DNA from: Paludibacteraceae bacterium
GTDB lineage: Bacteria > Bacteroidota > Bacteroidia > Bacteroidales > Paludibacteraceae
NCBI GenBank assembly: GCA_904502115.1
Contig: CAJGDW010000053.1
Location: 1 to 9,295, forward strand
DNA length: 9,295 nt
Reading direction: 5' to 3'
The notes beneath the pieces were generated by a model. The model ran no database searches, was not told where the DNA came from, and saw only the letters and a program-made list of their open reading frames with translations. The translations under genes and the position numbers were made by a program. Shown here piece after piece: positions 1 to 6,320 of this stretch (position 1 is its first letter; every line of letters begins with the position of its first letter).

Positions 1-10
1 AATGCGAGTG

Positions 11-18
11 CAAATATA
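11..18 (-). promoter_or_regulatory. Possible -7 promoter element for a gene beyond the left edge
   Basis: On the minus strand this reads TATATTTG, which matches the Bacteroidota -7 consensus TAnnTTTG. It lies in the 61-base gap after mltG and points leftwards. About 20 bases upstream on the minus strand there is only an imperfect TTTC in place of the -33 TTTG. If real, transcription would start at roughly position 4-6 and serve a minus-strand gene outside the window. An 8-base match in AT-rich DNA can arise by chance, so confidence is low. Confidence 0.3.
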
Positions 19-61
19 GTACAAGAAATTGATATAAGAAAATCTTTTTTACAAAAAAAAT

Positions 62-1120
62 CTACTTCTTCGCTTTCTGCTCCTTTAATCGCTTATCTAG
101 CGCTTTTTGATAGGCTCTTGCATTACGAGAATGCTCTGCGTACGTGGTAGCATAATTGTGTGTACCCGAGAAATCGGCCTTGGCACAGAAAAAGAGATAC
201 TTATGCTGTTCAAAATTTAAAACCGCATCAATGGCTTTTGCACCCGGAATACGAATAGGTCCAGGAGGAAGTCCCGCATATTTATAGGTATTGTATGGCG
301 AGTCTATTTGCGTATGTTTTTTTAGCACCCTGTTTAGTGTAAAATCGCCCGACGCATAACGTGCCGTAGGACATGCCTGCAATGGCATACGCTTTTTTAA
401 TCGATTCAAATACACACCCGCCACCATGCGACGGTCGTTGTAATCGTTGGTTTCTTCTTCTACAATCGATGCCAAAATATGAATATCCTTAATGCTAAGT
501 CCAGTTCTTTCTGCCAATTGCATTCTTTCGGGAGTCCAAAAACGATTACGTGCATCTACTACCATTTTTTCTACATCCCTGGCAGAGATACACCATTTTG
601 CAGTACTATCGAATCGAACAAATAACGCTAGCGAACTTTCTTTGTCTAAACCAAATTTCTGCAACAAGGTATCGGCCAACAATACATCGGCTATCGAAGC
701 CGAATCGATGGCTAACTGACGCGACAAATTGCGCGCCACCCATGGTGTATAACGAGTCATCTTTAAAGACACATTTACATCGTTGCTCATGCCGTATGCC
801 AATCTATTTACAAAACTACGGTTGTCTACATTGGGTTCAATGTCGTATTTACCACACTTTGGGGCTTCTGGCTCCATGTATTTGATACACGTTTGCAAAT
901 CTTCTACAGAAAGCACCCATCCGTTGGTTTGTAATTTGTTTAGCACATCTTCCCACGAATCTTGTGGTTCTACGTACAAGTATTTATAGTTTGCCGAATT
1001 GGGATCTGCATTAATATTAGGTACCATAAAAATACGATACGCATAATATCCCCCAATGCCCGCAACTACGACCAAAAGCACCAGCACTACGCTAATAATT
1101 ATAATGATCTTTTTTTTCAT
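62..1120 (-). CDS. mltG: Endolytic murein transglycosylase MltG (YceG-like)
   Basis: MltG is a membrane-anchored lytic transglycosylase that cuts nascent glycan strands on the outer face of the cytoplasmic membrane and is thought to release or terminate growing peptidoglycan chains. The 352-residue protein has a short basic N-terminus and one membrane helix (about residues 5-27). A LysM-like/YceG N-terminal region follows, and then the catalytic YceG domain with the signature ILASIVEEET at residues 215-224. The first Glu after ASIV (E221) aligns with the catalytic Glu of E. coli MltG (E218, ASIVEKET). The downstream signatures GVYLNRL, MPLQACPTARYA, IDSPYNTYKYAGLPPGPI and FFCAKADFSGTHNYATTYAEH are also typical. 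Length is normal for the family. The ATG is 9 bases after the glycosyltransferase stop, so the two are probably co-transcribed. The basic C-terminus (KRLKEQKAKK) is unremarkable. Confidence 0.96.
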   Translation of the reverse strand: MKKKIIIIISVVLVLLVVVAGIGGYYAYRIFMVPNINADPNSANYKYLYVEPQDSWEDVLNKLQTNGWVLSVEDLQTCIKYMEPEAPKCGKYDIEPNVDNRSFVNRLAYGMSNDVNVSLKMTRYTPWVARNLSRQLAIDSASIADVLLADTLLQKFGLDKESSLALFVRFDSTAKWCISARDVEKMVVDARNRFWTPERMQLAERTGLSIKDIHILASIVEEETNDYNDRRMVAGVYLNRLKKRMPLQACPTARYASGDFTLNRVLKKHTQIDSPYNTYKYAGLPPGPIRIPGAKAIDAVLNFEQHKYLFFCAKADFSGTHNYATTYAEHSRNARAYQKALDKRLKEQKAKK

Positions 1121-1129
1121 GGTTGCTTT

Positions 1130-2512
1130 CTACTCAATATTCATTTGCAAACGCGCTGCCATTTCGATGGTACGCAATTTATCCTTATAGAAATTGTTGG
1201 CATTTACTTTGTCGATGGCAAGGGCTGCGTCTGAGTTACCTTCCCAACGACGGCATAGATAAAGGGAGTTGTACAAACGACCAATTTGGTACTCGCGGCT
1301 AAAACGAAGCCCCAAAGCATAGTCTTCGCCATAGCTTACATTGGGTACACCATACTCGCGCAACAGCGGAGTAAAGAAAGCACGTGGAGCGCCCAATCCA
1401 TTGATGCGAAGAGCATTATTTCTACCATTCTCTGGAGTCCATTCGGCATGGTCAATTAACCCAGGAGGCAATACTTCCAAATCAAAATTGGTCATGGTAT
1501 ATGAACCTATCAGCATGGCGCAGTTTTGCGCATAAAATGCCTCAACTATTTGGGTTAAAACGGTTTCGTCTTGGTACAAATCATCGCTATCTAGTTGCAC
1601 AGCAAACTTACCACAAGCAGCGTTGTTCACTCCTTCCATCCAGCAACCGCCAATGCCCAACTGGGTAGATGCGGGAATGATGTGCACCAATCTACTATCC
1701 TTGGCAGCCATCTCTTGCAACAACTCGGTGGTACCATCGGTAGAATGATTGTCAATAACAATTACATTAAAAGGGAACGATGTTTTTTGCGACAAGGCAG
1801 AATTTACCGCATCGGCCACGGTTTTAACTCGGTTGCGCACCGGAATAATAACCGATGCCTCGTTGGAAAAGGTTTGTCCCGAAAAATCGACATCTTTGAA
1901 TTGAGGTGCCAAATACACACCCGTCTCTTTTAAATAGGCGGTGCAAGCTTGCTCCATTTCTATTTGTACCGCACGGTTGCGTGGGTTTACATAATCAAAT
2001 TGTTTTTCGCCGCTTTTGCGGGTATCTTCTTCCATTTCGGTATATAGCACCTCGTCGATGTGACAAAAATCGGCTATGGTCGATAACGCCAAACGAATGG
2101 CATACCAAGTAGCATACTGATACGAGTCTATGACTACCTCTTTTACATCATCGATGCGCACCAACACCAACGAACCAAAATTAAAATCGTCGCGAATGCT
2201 ACCCATTTGGTATTCGATGGTAGGCACCACGCTGGTTTGACCATTCATTACTTGGTAGTAGTTGGCATACACCATCGATGCGCCCGTATCGTTTGCCACC
2301 GAAACAAAACGTTTCAACGAGGTTTTAGAAAGTTCTAAAGGAGATGTTTTGGTATAGAGCAACGCATAATCGGTAGCTAGATTTTGTAGCAAAGGCAACA
2401 ACGAGGCATCGCCTATGTTTTTGCCCAACACTACGCAGCTATCTACGCCTGCGTTTAAAAATGTTTGTTGCAACGTTTCATCGTGTTGCAAAAGAATTGC
2501 TGTTACTGACAT
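1130..2512 (-). CDS. Family 2 glycosyltransferase with a degenerate N-terminal GT2-like half
   Basis: This predicted inverting glycosyltransferase (GT-A fold) transfers a sugar from a nucleotide-sugar donor; donor and acceptor cannot be read from sequence. The active domain spans about residues 218-425 of 460. It has the opening strand ASVIIPVRN, then VIVIDNHSTDGT (251-261), the metal-binding DxD region QLDSDDLY (D308/D310), and a likely catalytic-base motif YGEDYAL (E396/D397). A RRWEGNSD loop follows. There is no signal peptide or membrane helix, so it is probably cytoplasmic or membrane-peripheral. Residues 1-165 resemble a second GT2 unit (TDYALLYTK, GASMVYANYYQV, FNFGSLVLVR) but lack the VIIP start and the DxD, so this half is probably non-catalytic. 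It lies between the amidase-like gene (85-base gap) and mltG (9 bases), which suggests an envelope glycan role. No Shine-Dalgarno is visible before the ATG. Confidence 0.9.
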   Translation of the reverse strand: MSVTAILLQHDETLQQTFLNAGVDSCVVLGKNIGDASLLPLLQNLATDYALLYTKTSPLELSKTSLKRFVSVANDTGASMVYANYYQVMNGQTSVVPTIEYQMGSIRDDFNFGSLVLVRIDDVKEVVIDSYQYATWYAIRLALSTIADFCHIDEVLYTEMEEDTRKSGEKQFDYVNPRNRAVQIEMEQACTAYLKETGVYLAPQFKDVDFSGQTFSNEASVIIPVRNRVKTVADAVNSALSQKTSFPFNVIVIDNHSTDGTTELLQEMAAKDSRLVHIIPASTQLGIGGCWMEGVNNAACGKFAVQLDSDDLYQDETVLTQIVEAFYAQNCAMLIGSYTMTNFDLEVLPPGLIDHAEWTPENGRNNALRINGLGAPRAFFTPLLREYGVPNVSYGEDYALGLRFSREYQIGRLYNSLYLCRRWEGNSDAALAIDKVNANNFYKDKLRTIEMAARLQMNIE

Positions 2513-2518
2513 ATTATT

Positions 2519-2534
2519 GTTGATTTGTTGATTC
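2519..2534. repeat. 8-bp tandem repeat, two units (GTTGATTT GTTGATTC)
   Basis: Two adjacent 8-base units that differ only at the last base lie just upstream of the glycosyltransferase start codon, within its presumed leader. They share the GTTGA core with the three-unit repeat at 4625-4646 inside the amidase gene. The repeat is short, so it could be coincidence. Confidence 0.5.
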
Positions 2535-2539
2535 GATTC

Positions 2540-2563
2540 GGTCCCTGAGCCTGTCGAAGGGCC
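2540..2563. repeat. REP-like imperfect palindrome, intergenic copy
   Basis: This 24-base element carries the core CCTGAGCCTGTCGAAGG. Its ends can pair as GG-(t)-CCCT with AGGG-CC, giving a short bulged hairpin. Positions 2540-2562 match, in reverse complement, the copy at 3092-3114 at 22 of 23 bases. The core resembles REP-type intergenic repeats that I recall as widespread in bacterial genomes and often associated with REP-associated tyrosine transposases; no such transposase is present here. It sits in the 85-base gap between the amidase-like gene and the glycosyltransferase. There it could form a transcript hairpin, but no U-tract follows on either strand, so it is not a canonical terminator. 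GTCGAAGG recurs at 2569-2576, possibly as a decayed partner arm. Confidence 0.75.
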
Positions 2564-2597
2564 AAGAGGTCGAAGGATTGTTATTTATTCAATTCGT

Positions 2598-5324
2598 TTA
2601 CTCTAGTTCTTGGAGGAATAATTTCATTAAGTAGCGACGTTGCTCATCGCCTATAACAGATTCTAGCGGGAACCCAGCCACAAGGGTATTTAATCTTCGT
2701 CCTACTAAGATAGCAGCAGGCTGATCACTATCGGAATAGCGCAAAATTACCTTACCATTTCTATCAACAGGCACCAAGGCTTGTACATTTTGTACAAAAT
2801 ACTGCTTTTTATTAGGAAGGGTTTGCAAATGGTAAAAGGTTTGTTTTTGCGGATCATACACCACCCCATTCTTTGAGGCAGAATCGACTGCCAACTGATA
2901 ACGCAACCCCTTACGAGTAAATACATCCGACTTGTTAGACGAAGCCACGTATGCTCCTGTTATCAATAATTTATGATTTTTATTTTTAGTATAATCAAAC
3001 AGAACCTGTTGTAAATCGAGTGGATAAAGCTCAAACAAATCGTCATCGCATTGTTCGCCCAAAATAAGATCTATTAAGTCGTAACGATTTAGCCCTTCGA
3101 CAAGCTCAGGGACCGTGTGGCTATTGGGCCCTATAGTAGTTAGGGCTTTCTTACTGCACGACGAGAACGAATAACCATTATCGCGCAATGCTTTGCCATG
3201 AATATACGGATACATGAATGAATTTCCCTGAATAACGGCCACCGTATCGCGCATCGATGCGCCCGAACCTGGATTCATGTCGTTTCGATAAGGTTGTTTT
3301 TGACGGTACTCGTACTGATGTCCTACAAAAGACAAATCGTAGTGATATGGAACACCATAATCTACTTCATGTACAAAACCCGCTTCGGTTTCAGTTACGT
3401 AATGATGTGGCGAGGATACACGATCAAAAGCATTGATAACTAACGCATCTCCCTTGGCTTTCGACACCTTACAAACCGACAATTCTTCTGAAGGGAAACT
3501 TTCGCCACCAGAATTTAAAGCCACTACTTTGAATCGATACAAAACGTCTTGTTCTATGGGCAACGTGCAAGATGTTCCTGTTACAATTACCCCATTATCA
3601 AAACTACCGTCCTCTTTACTGGTAAGTATCTTGTAGCGTGTAGGAAATGCTGTAGGTTCTAATTTATCGATTGTAGGTTGCCAACTTAACTTGACAGAAT
3701 CTTGTTGTAAAATGGCAGAAAAATGAGTAATGGGCAATGGTTGTACTACATAACCCGTTTGGTACATTTCGGACAAATAGCGTAACGATGCTTTGTAAAT
3801 AGCCCGTGCCACAGTAAACTGGAACGCAGGATGGTGCGCATAGCGCATATCGGCATAATTTTGATGCGACAACAACTCAATAATCAAAGAGGGAACTACT
3901 GGGACACGCGTTTCTACATAACTACGATGCCATATACCCCTTGTAGGCCACTGCACATGAAAAGTAGCACTTAAGTCGGACGTTAATTGTTTTAAAGCGT
4001 AATTGGCAAAATCGTTATTGGCCAGTTGATCGTAACCATTCAAAGAAAGCGAATCGGACGTACACACCACCAACGTACCAATAATGCTATCGGGCACACC
4101 TACGCCTGCATCGGTATGTACAGCCAACGATAAATCGAGGGGAATTCCCACCCCAGGATAATCGGGATAAACATCCGACCCTCCGCACAAATAATTAGTC
4201 CACTTAGCCCTGCCGTAAAGATCGTCGTAATAATCGCTGTCCTTTTCTGGTTTTTGATGATACAAAATACTATCAGGTGCACCAAATTGACGCAAATAGT
4301 ACACAGCTGCATCGGCAAAAGCAGGTAAATTATCGTTTAACACACTACAACCCCCGCCTACGTACACCCTGGAAATATTCCACGCTTTTTTATCGGCCGT
4401 ATTATAAAACTTAACCTGAATACTATCTTTGATGTACAAAGGGTCTAAGTACAACCAAGTATCACCCCCAAAAGTGGTATTAATTTGATAGCTGGTAGTA
4501 ATGCCTCCGTGCAATACCTCGCATTGCACTTGCTTAGCCTTGCAACCTGTAGGGTATGCTATACGCACCCAATAGGTATCGGGCGTTGTGATGTTTCCTT
4601 TAAAAATGAGAGTATCCGAAATTTGTTGAGGCGTTGAGGCGTTGAGTCGTTTAGATGGGGATAACTCCACTCCCTCGCTATGCCAATCGCGCTCGCGTGG
4701 CATATACACCTCTGCCCCTGCATTACGCAACATGGGCAGCAAATAATTTAGCACAATTTGCGTGCTGAGCATATCCTCTACCGTTCCAAAAAGAGCAGGA
4801 CGTTGCCACCTAATTCGGTCGTTGTTTTTGTCGTAATACAGACCATGGCTGTTCCATAGTGCAACATTACGGTTCAACAACCCTTGCGTAGGTTTCCAGG
4901 CATTGGACAAATGCGTAAGAGCCACCTGACCCGTTTTATAGGGCACATAACGGCTCTTATCTACATCACTTTTTTTACGCAAATAGTTAGGGATGTATGC
5001 CTCAATAGGATGATTTCTGCTAACCAAAGAGAGTTGATATTGCTGATACGAATCGGGCAATTGTGCTCTGAGCGAATCGTAAATAGCGGCCACAATGCTA
5101 TCGTTCATGGGAATATTAGACAGGTGTTCGCTTACCTCAACAATGCACTTTTTACCATCTATGGTAATGGCCTCTACCTTGTAGTTATTGACCACATTAT
5201 TGATAGCTGTAGTATGATAAGTGAATCGTTTGATGGGCAGAGGACGCACTTTTTTAGGTTTGGCATAGGCCTCAAAGCCCACCAAACACAACAACATCGT
5301 TAGTATAAAAAATCGCCTAATCAT
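2598..5324 (-). CDS. Secreted amidase-like protein (split Amidase_3 fold, golvesin-like insert, FN3, C-terminal domain)
   Basis: This is a predicted exported zinc amidase of the N-acetylmuramoyl-L-alanine amidase (Amidase_3) type, of the class often mislabelled 'xanthan lyase' in Bacteroidota. Of 908 residues, 1-21 are a signal peptide (cut near AYA|K). The first half of the amidase fold is at about 150-210, and a golvesin-like beta domain is inserted at about 240-325 (TYWVRIAYPTG...NISRVYVGGG). The second half is at about 330-520. Candidate zinc ligands are H160 (WNSHG), E183 (GTVEDM) and H403 (AVHTDAG); E483 (IIELLSHQN) is the candidate catalytic Glu. All are present, so activity is plausible. 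An FN3 domain (about 530-620) and a Rossmann-like C-terminal domain (about 625-908, unknown role) follow. Two short repeat classes lie in frame: residues 227-234 and 737-745. The substrate is inferred; peptidoglycan is likeliest. The start fits the signal peptide, and no Shine-Dalgarno is seen. Confidence 0.87.
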   Translation of the reverse strand: MIRRFFILTMLLCLVGFEAYAKPKKVRPLPIKRFTYHTTAINNVVNNYKVEAITIDGKKCIVEVSEHLSNIPMNDSIVAAIYDSLRAQLPDSYQQYQLSLVSRNHPIEAYIPNYLRKKSDVDKSRYVPYKTGQVALTHLSNAWKPTQGLLNRNVALWNSHGLYYDKNNDRIRWQRPALFGTVEDMLSTQIVLNYLLPMLRNAGAEVYMPRERDWHSEGVELSPSKRLNASTPQQISDTLIFKGNITTPDTYWVRIAYPTGCKAKQVQCEVLHGGITTSYQINTTFGGDTWLYLDPLYIKDSIQVKFYNTADKKAWNISRVYVGGGCSVLNDNLPAFADAAVYYLRQFGAPDSILYHQKPEKDSDYYDDLYGRAKWTNYLCGGSDVYPDYPGVGIPLDLSLAVHTDAGVGVPDSIIGTLVVCTSDSLSLNGYDQLANNDFANYALKQLTSDLSATFHVQWPTRGIWHRSYVETRVPVVPSLIIELLSHQNYADMRYAHHPAFQFTVARAIYKASLRYLSEMYQTGYVVQPLPITHFSAILQQDSVKLSWQPTIDKLEPTAFPTRYKILTSKEDGSFDNGVIVTGTSCTLPIEQDVLYRFKVVALNSGGESFPSEELSVCKVSKAKGDALVINAFDRVSSPHHYVTETEAGFVHEVDYGVPYHYDLSFVGHQYEYRQKQPYRNDMNPGSGASMRDTVAVIQGNSFMYPYIHGKALRDNGYSFSSCSKKALTTIGPNSHTVPELVEGLNRYDLIDLILGEQCDDDLFELYPLDLQQVLFDYTKNKNHKLLITGAYVASSNKSDVFTRKGLRYQLAVDSASKNGVVYDPQKQTFYHLQTLPNKKQYFVQNVQALVPVDRNGKVILRYSDSDQPAAILVGRRLNTLVAGFPLESVIGDEQRRYLMKLFLQELE
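3092..3114. repeat. REP-like element, in-frame copy inside the amidase gene
   Basis: This copy is the reverse complement of the intergenic copy at 2540-2562, with one mismatch in 23 bases. Read in the gene's frame it encodes TVPELVEGL (residues 737-745), placed between a variable loop (TTIGPNSH) and a hydrophobic strand of the C-terminal domain (YDLIDLILGEQ). The VPELVEG peptide is what this repeat family encodes in one frame, so the segment looks like a repeat inserted without breaking the gene rather than conserved protein sequence. Confidence 0.8.
4625..4646. repeat. 8-bp tandem repeat in coding sequence (GTTGAGGC x2 plus GTTGAG)
   Basis: There are two identical GTTGAGGC units followed by a partial third (GTTGAG, then TC), 22 bases in all. 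They lie within the amidase gene and encode LNASTPQQ (residues 227-234) in the linker between the first amidase half and the golvesin-like insert. One unit is 8 bases, so gain or loss of a unit would shift the frame and truncate the protein. Confidence 0.65.
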
Positions 5325-5342
5325 CGACTAAAATTCAAAGAC

Positions 5343-5350
5343 CAAATGTA
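5343..5350 (-). promoter_or_regulatory. Candidate -7 element for the amidase gene
   Basis: On the minus strand this reads TACATTTG, a match to the Bacteroidota TAnnTTTG element. It ends 19 bases before the amidase ATG, so the untranslated leader would be only about 10-13 bases. No good -33 TTTG is found at the usual 19-21 base spacing; a TTTG at 5363-5366 is too close (12 bases). It is supported by position, just downstream of the terminator of the preceding unit. Confidence 0.4.
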
Positions 5351-5380
5351 CAATTTTTTTTACAAACAACCGCACAGAAA

Positions 5381-5423
5381 AAAAAACAAAAAAGACTGCC
5401 AAAATAATTTTTGACAGTCTTTT
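5381..5423 (-). terminator. Intrinsic terminator of the DUF4491-DUF4405 unit
   Basis: A long hairpin pairs 5390-5398 with 5415-5423 (AAAAGACTG with CAGTCTTTT). It has one C/A mismatch, a further inner stem (CAAAA with TTTTG) and a TAAT loop. On the minus strand the stem runs into a T-rich tract (complement of the A-run at 5379-5393). It begins about 20 bases after the DUF4405-like stop codon, the expected place for rho-independent termination. It separates this unit from the amidase gene, which therefore needs its own promoter. Confidence 0.85.
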
Positions 5424-5443
5424 CTATAATCAATTCAACAATC

Positions 5444-5857
5444 CTAATTCTTTCTCTTTTTCTTAAAGGGTTTAAAGCGCATAAACACATGCCAAATGCA
5501 GAACACTCCAAATGTAACTCCTATTATATAATGTACTAAGCCCAAATGTGTTCCCTGTCCATCGGCAAATAGCAACAAAGCCACTCCTGTAAGGATTGTA
5601 ATAAGCGATGTTATATTTAGCAGCAAGGTCACATTACTAATTTTATCGAACTTTTTAACTACCAACGGATACCACTTTCGATGCCGAACAATATGCGTAA
5701 TATATGTACCTAAAAAGAATACATTAAAGATTATATGCACCACCGACAGATTATGCCATACCTGATGTGACCACACATGCCCTGCCACATGAACCAACAC
5801 ACCTGTTACAAGCGACAGCACAAATAGCACCAACGATGTCCAACTTAAAGTTTTCAT
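5444..5857 (-). CDS. DUF4405-like four-helix membrane protein, possible b-type cytochrome
   Basis: This is a 137-residue integral membrane protein with four predicted helices (about 5-26, 36-56, 73-97, 106-126) and a strongly basic tail (KPFKKKRKN) expected to face the cytoplasm. It resembles DUF4405 proteins, small cytochrome-b-like membrane proteins. Histidines are abundant. H41 and H55 bracket helix 2 and H109 and H123 bracket helix 4, each pair spaced 14 residues, as for the heme ligands of cytochrome b. H23, H27, H31 and H35 cluster at the outer end of helices 1-2. A role in membrane electron transfer is inferred from this pattern, and no redox partner gene is in the window. It starts 6 bases after the DUF4491 stop, so the two form one transcription unit closed by the hairpin downstream. 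Family assignment is by recognition only. Confidence 0.75.
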   Translation of the reverse strand: MKTLSWTSLVLFVLSLVTGVLVHVAGHVWSHQVWHNLSVVHIIFNVFFLGTYITHIVRHRKWYPLVVKKFDKISNVTLLLNITSLITILTGVALLLFADGQGTHLGLVHYIIGVTFGVFCIWHVFMRFKPFKKKRKN

Positions 5858-5863
5858 AATATT

Positions 5864-6148
5864 TTACTTATGCCCTGGTCCTTTGGGGAACCAGCCTTTT
5901 TCTACCCTTTTGTGTTGCTGAAATATTTCTAAAATACTCCAAAAAGACGAAAACGCCACTACACCTAATATTATAGAGAGAATCAAATCGGCCACACACA
6001 TAGAGCCCACCATAAAAGCAATACCCATTATCAAAAACAGCCACCAGCTTTTTATGCCCCAATAATACTCCGCTTTAATTACCAACGGATGAAACAATCC
6101 GATTACCAAAAAAGTAACCAATCCTACTATCAATCCTGTTATATTCAT
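5864..6148 (-). CDS. DUF4491 family small membrane protein
   Basis: This is a 94-residue membrane protein of unknown function with about three helices (roughly 3-22, 33-52, 53-72) and a short hydrophilic tail. Several stretches match the DUF4491 family as I know it: GLFHPLVIKAEYYWGIKSWW near the N-terminus, and a C-terminal FQQHKRVEKGWFPKGP motif where KRVxKGWFP is the hallmark. The length is that of the family, which is largely confined to Bacteroidota, so the gene is also a taxonomic marker. It is first in a two-gene unit with the DUF4405-like gene and has a candidate promoter at 6213-6242. Another frame is also open here, but only this frame gives the conserved motifs. No function should be assigned. 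Confidence 0.88.
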   Translation of the reverse strand: MNITGLIVGLVTFLVIGLFHPLVIKAEYYWGIKSWWLFLIMGIAFMVGSMCVADLILSIILGVVAFSSFWSILEIFQQHKRVEKGWFPKGPGHK

Positions 6149-6212
6149 CGAAAGTTAATTTTGTATACTTAATTCATACTACACATTTCTTGTCGAATAA
6201 ATGAGTGCATCG

Positions 6213-6242
6213 CAAAAATACAAACATTTTAGTGGATACAAA
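6213..6242 (-). promoter_or_regulatory. Candidate Bacteroidota-type promoter for the DUF4491-DUF4405 unit
   Basis: On the minus strand, TTTG (6242-6239) is followed after 18 bases by TATTTTTG (6220-6213), close to the TTTG-N19-21-TAnnTTTG promoter of Bacteroidota. Transcription would begin near 6206-6208, leaving a leader of about 58-60 bases before the ATG at 6148. Both boxes and near-correct spacing make this the best promoter in the window. Confidence 0.6.
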
Positions 6243-6254
6243 ACAATATTTTAT

Positions 6255-6262
6255 TACTTTTG
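6255..6262 (+). promoter_or_regulatory. Candidate -7 element for the carbohydrate-binding protein/kinase pair
   Basis: TACTTTTG matches TAnnTTTG and would start transcription near 6268-6270, about 50 bases before the ATG at 6321. The -33 box is poor: only T-rich sequence (TTTTAG at 6227-6232) lies 22-24 bases upstream. The element lies downstream of the alternative ATG at 6201, which argues against that start. Confidence 0.5.
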
Positions 6263-6320
6263 TAGTATTGGTTTTATTGCTAAACTAGCAGGCAAAAAAT
6301 ACACATTAATTTATTATACT

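Noticed and set aside
35..52. AAGA/TCTT hairpin downstream of mltG as a terminator
   Set aside because: The stem is four AT-rich base pairs and the T-run is on the wrong side for mltG transcription; too weak to call.
2540..3114. The inverted REP-like copies as terminal repeats of a small mobile element
   Set aside because: The DNA between them is the uninterrupted C-terminal coding part of the amidase plus a short gap. There is no transposase and no target-site duplication, so they are two independent copies.
5262..5324. Lipoprotein signal in the amidase-like protein (MLLC at residues 10-13)
   Set aside because: The residues before the Cys do not fit a lipobox, and a normal signal peptidase I site (AYA) follows at residue 21.
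6201..6320. Upstream in-frame ATG giving a 626-residue form of the carbohydrate-binding protein
   Set aside because: It would put 40 residues without family character before a clean signal peptide and would start upstream of the best -7 promoter element (6255-6262). The ATG at 6321 is preferred.
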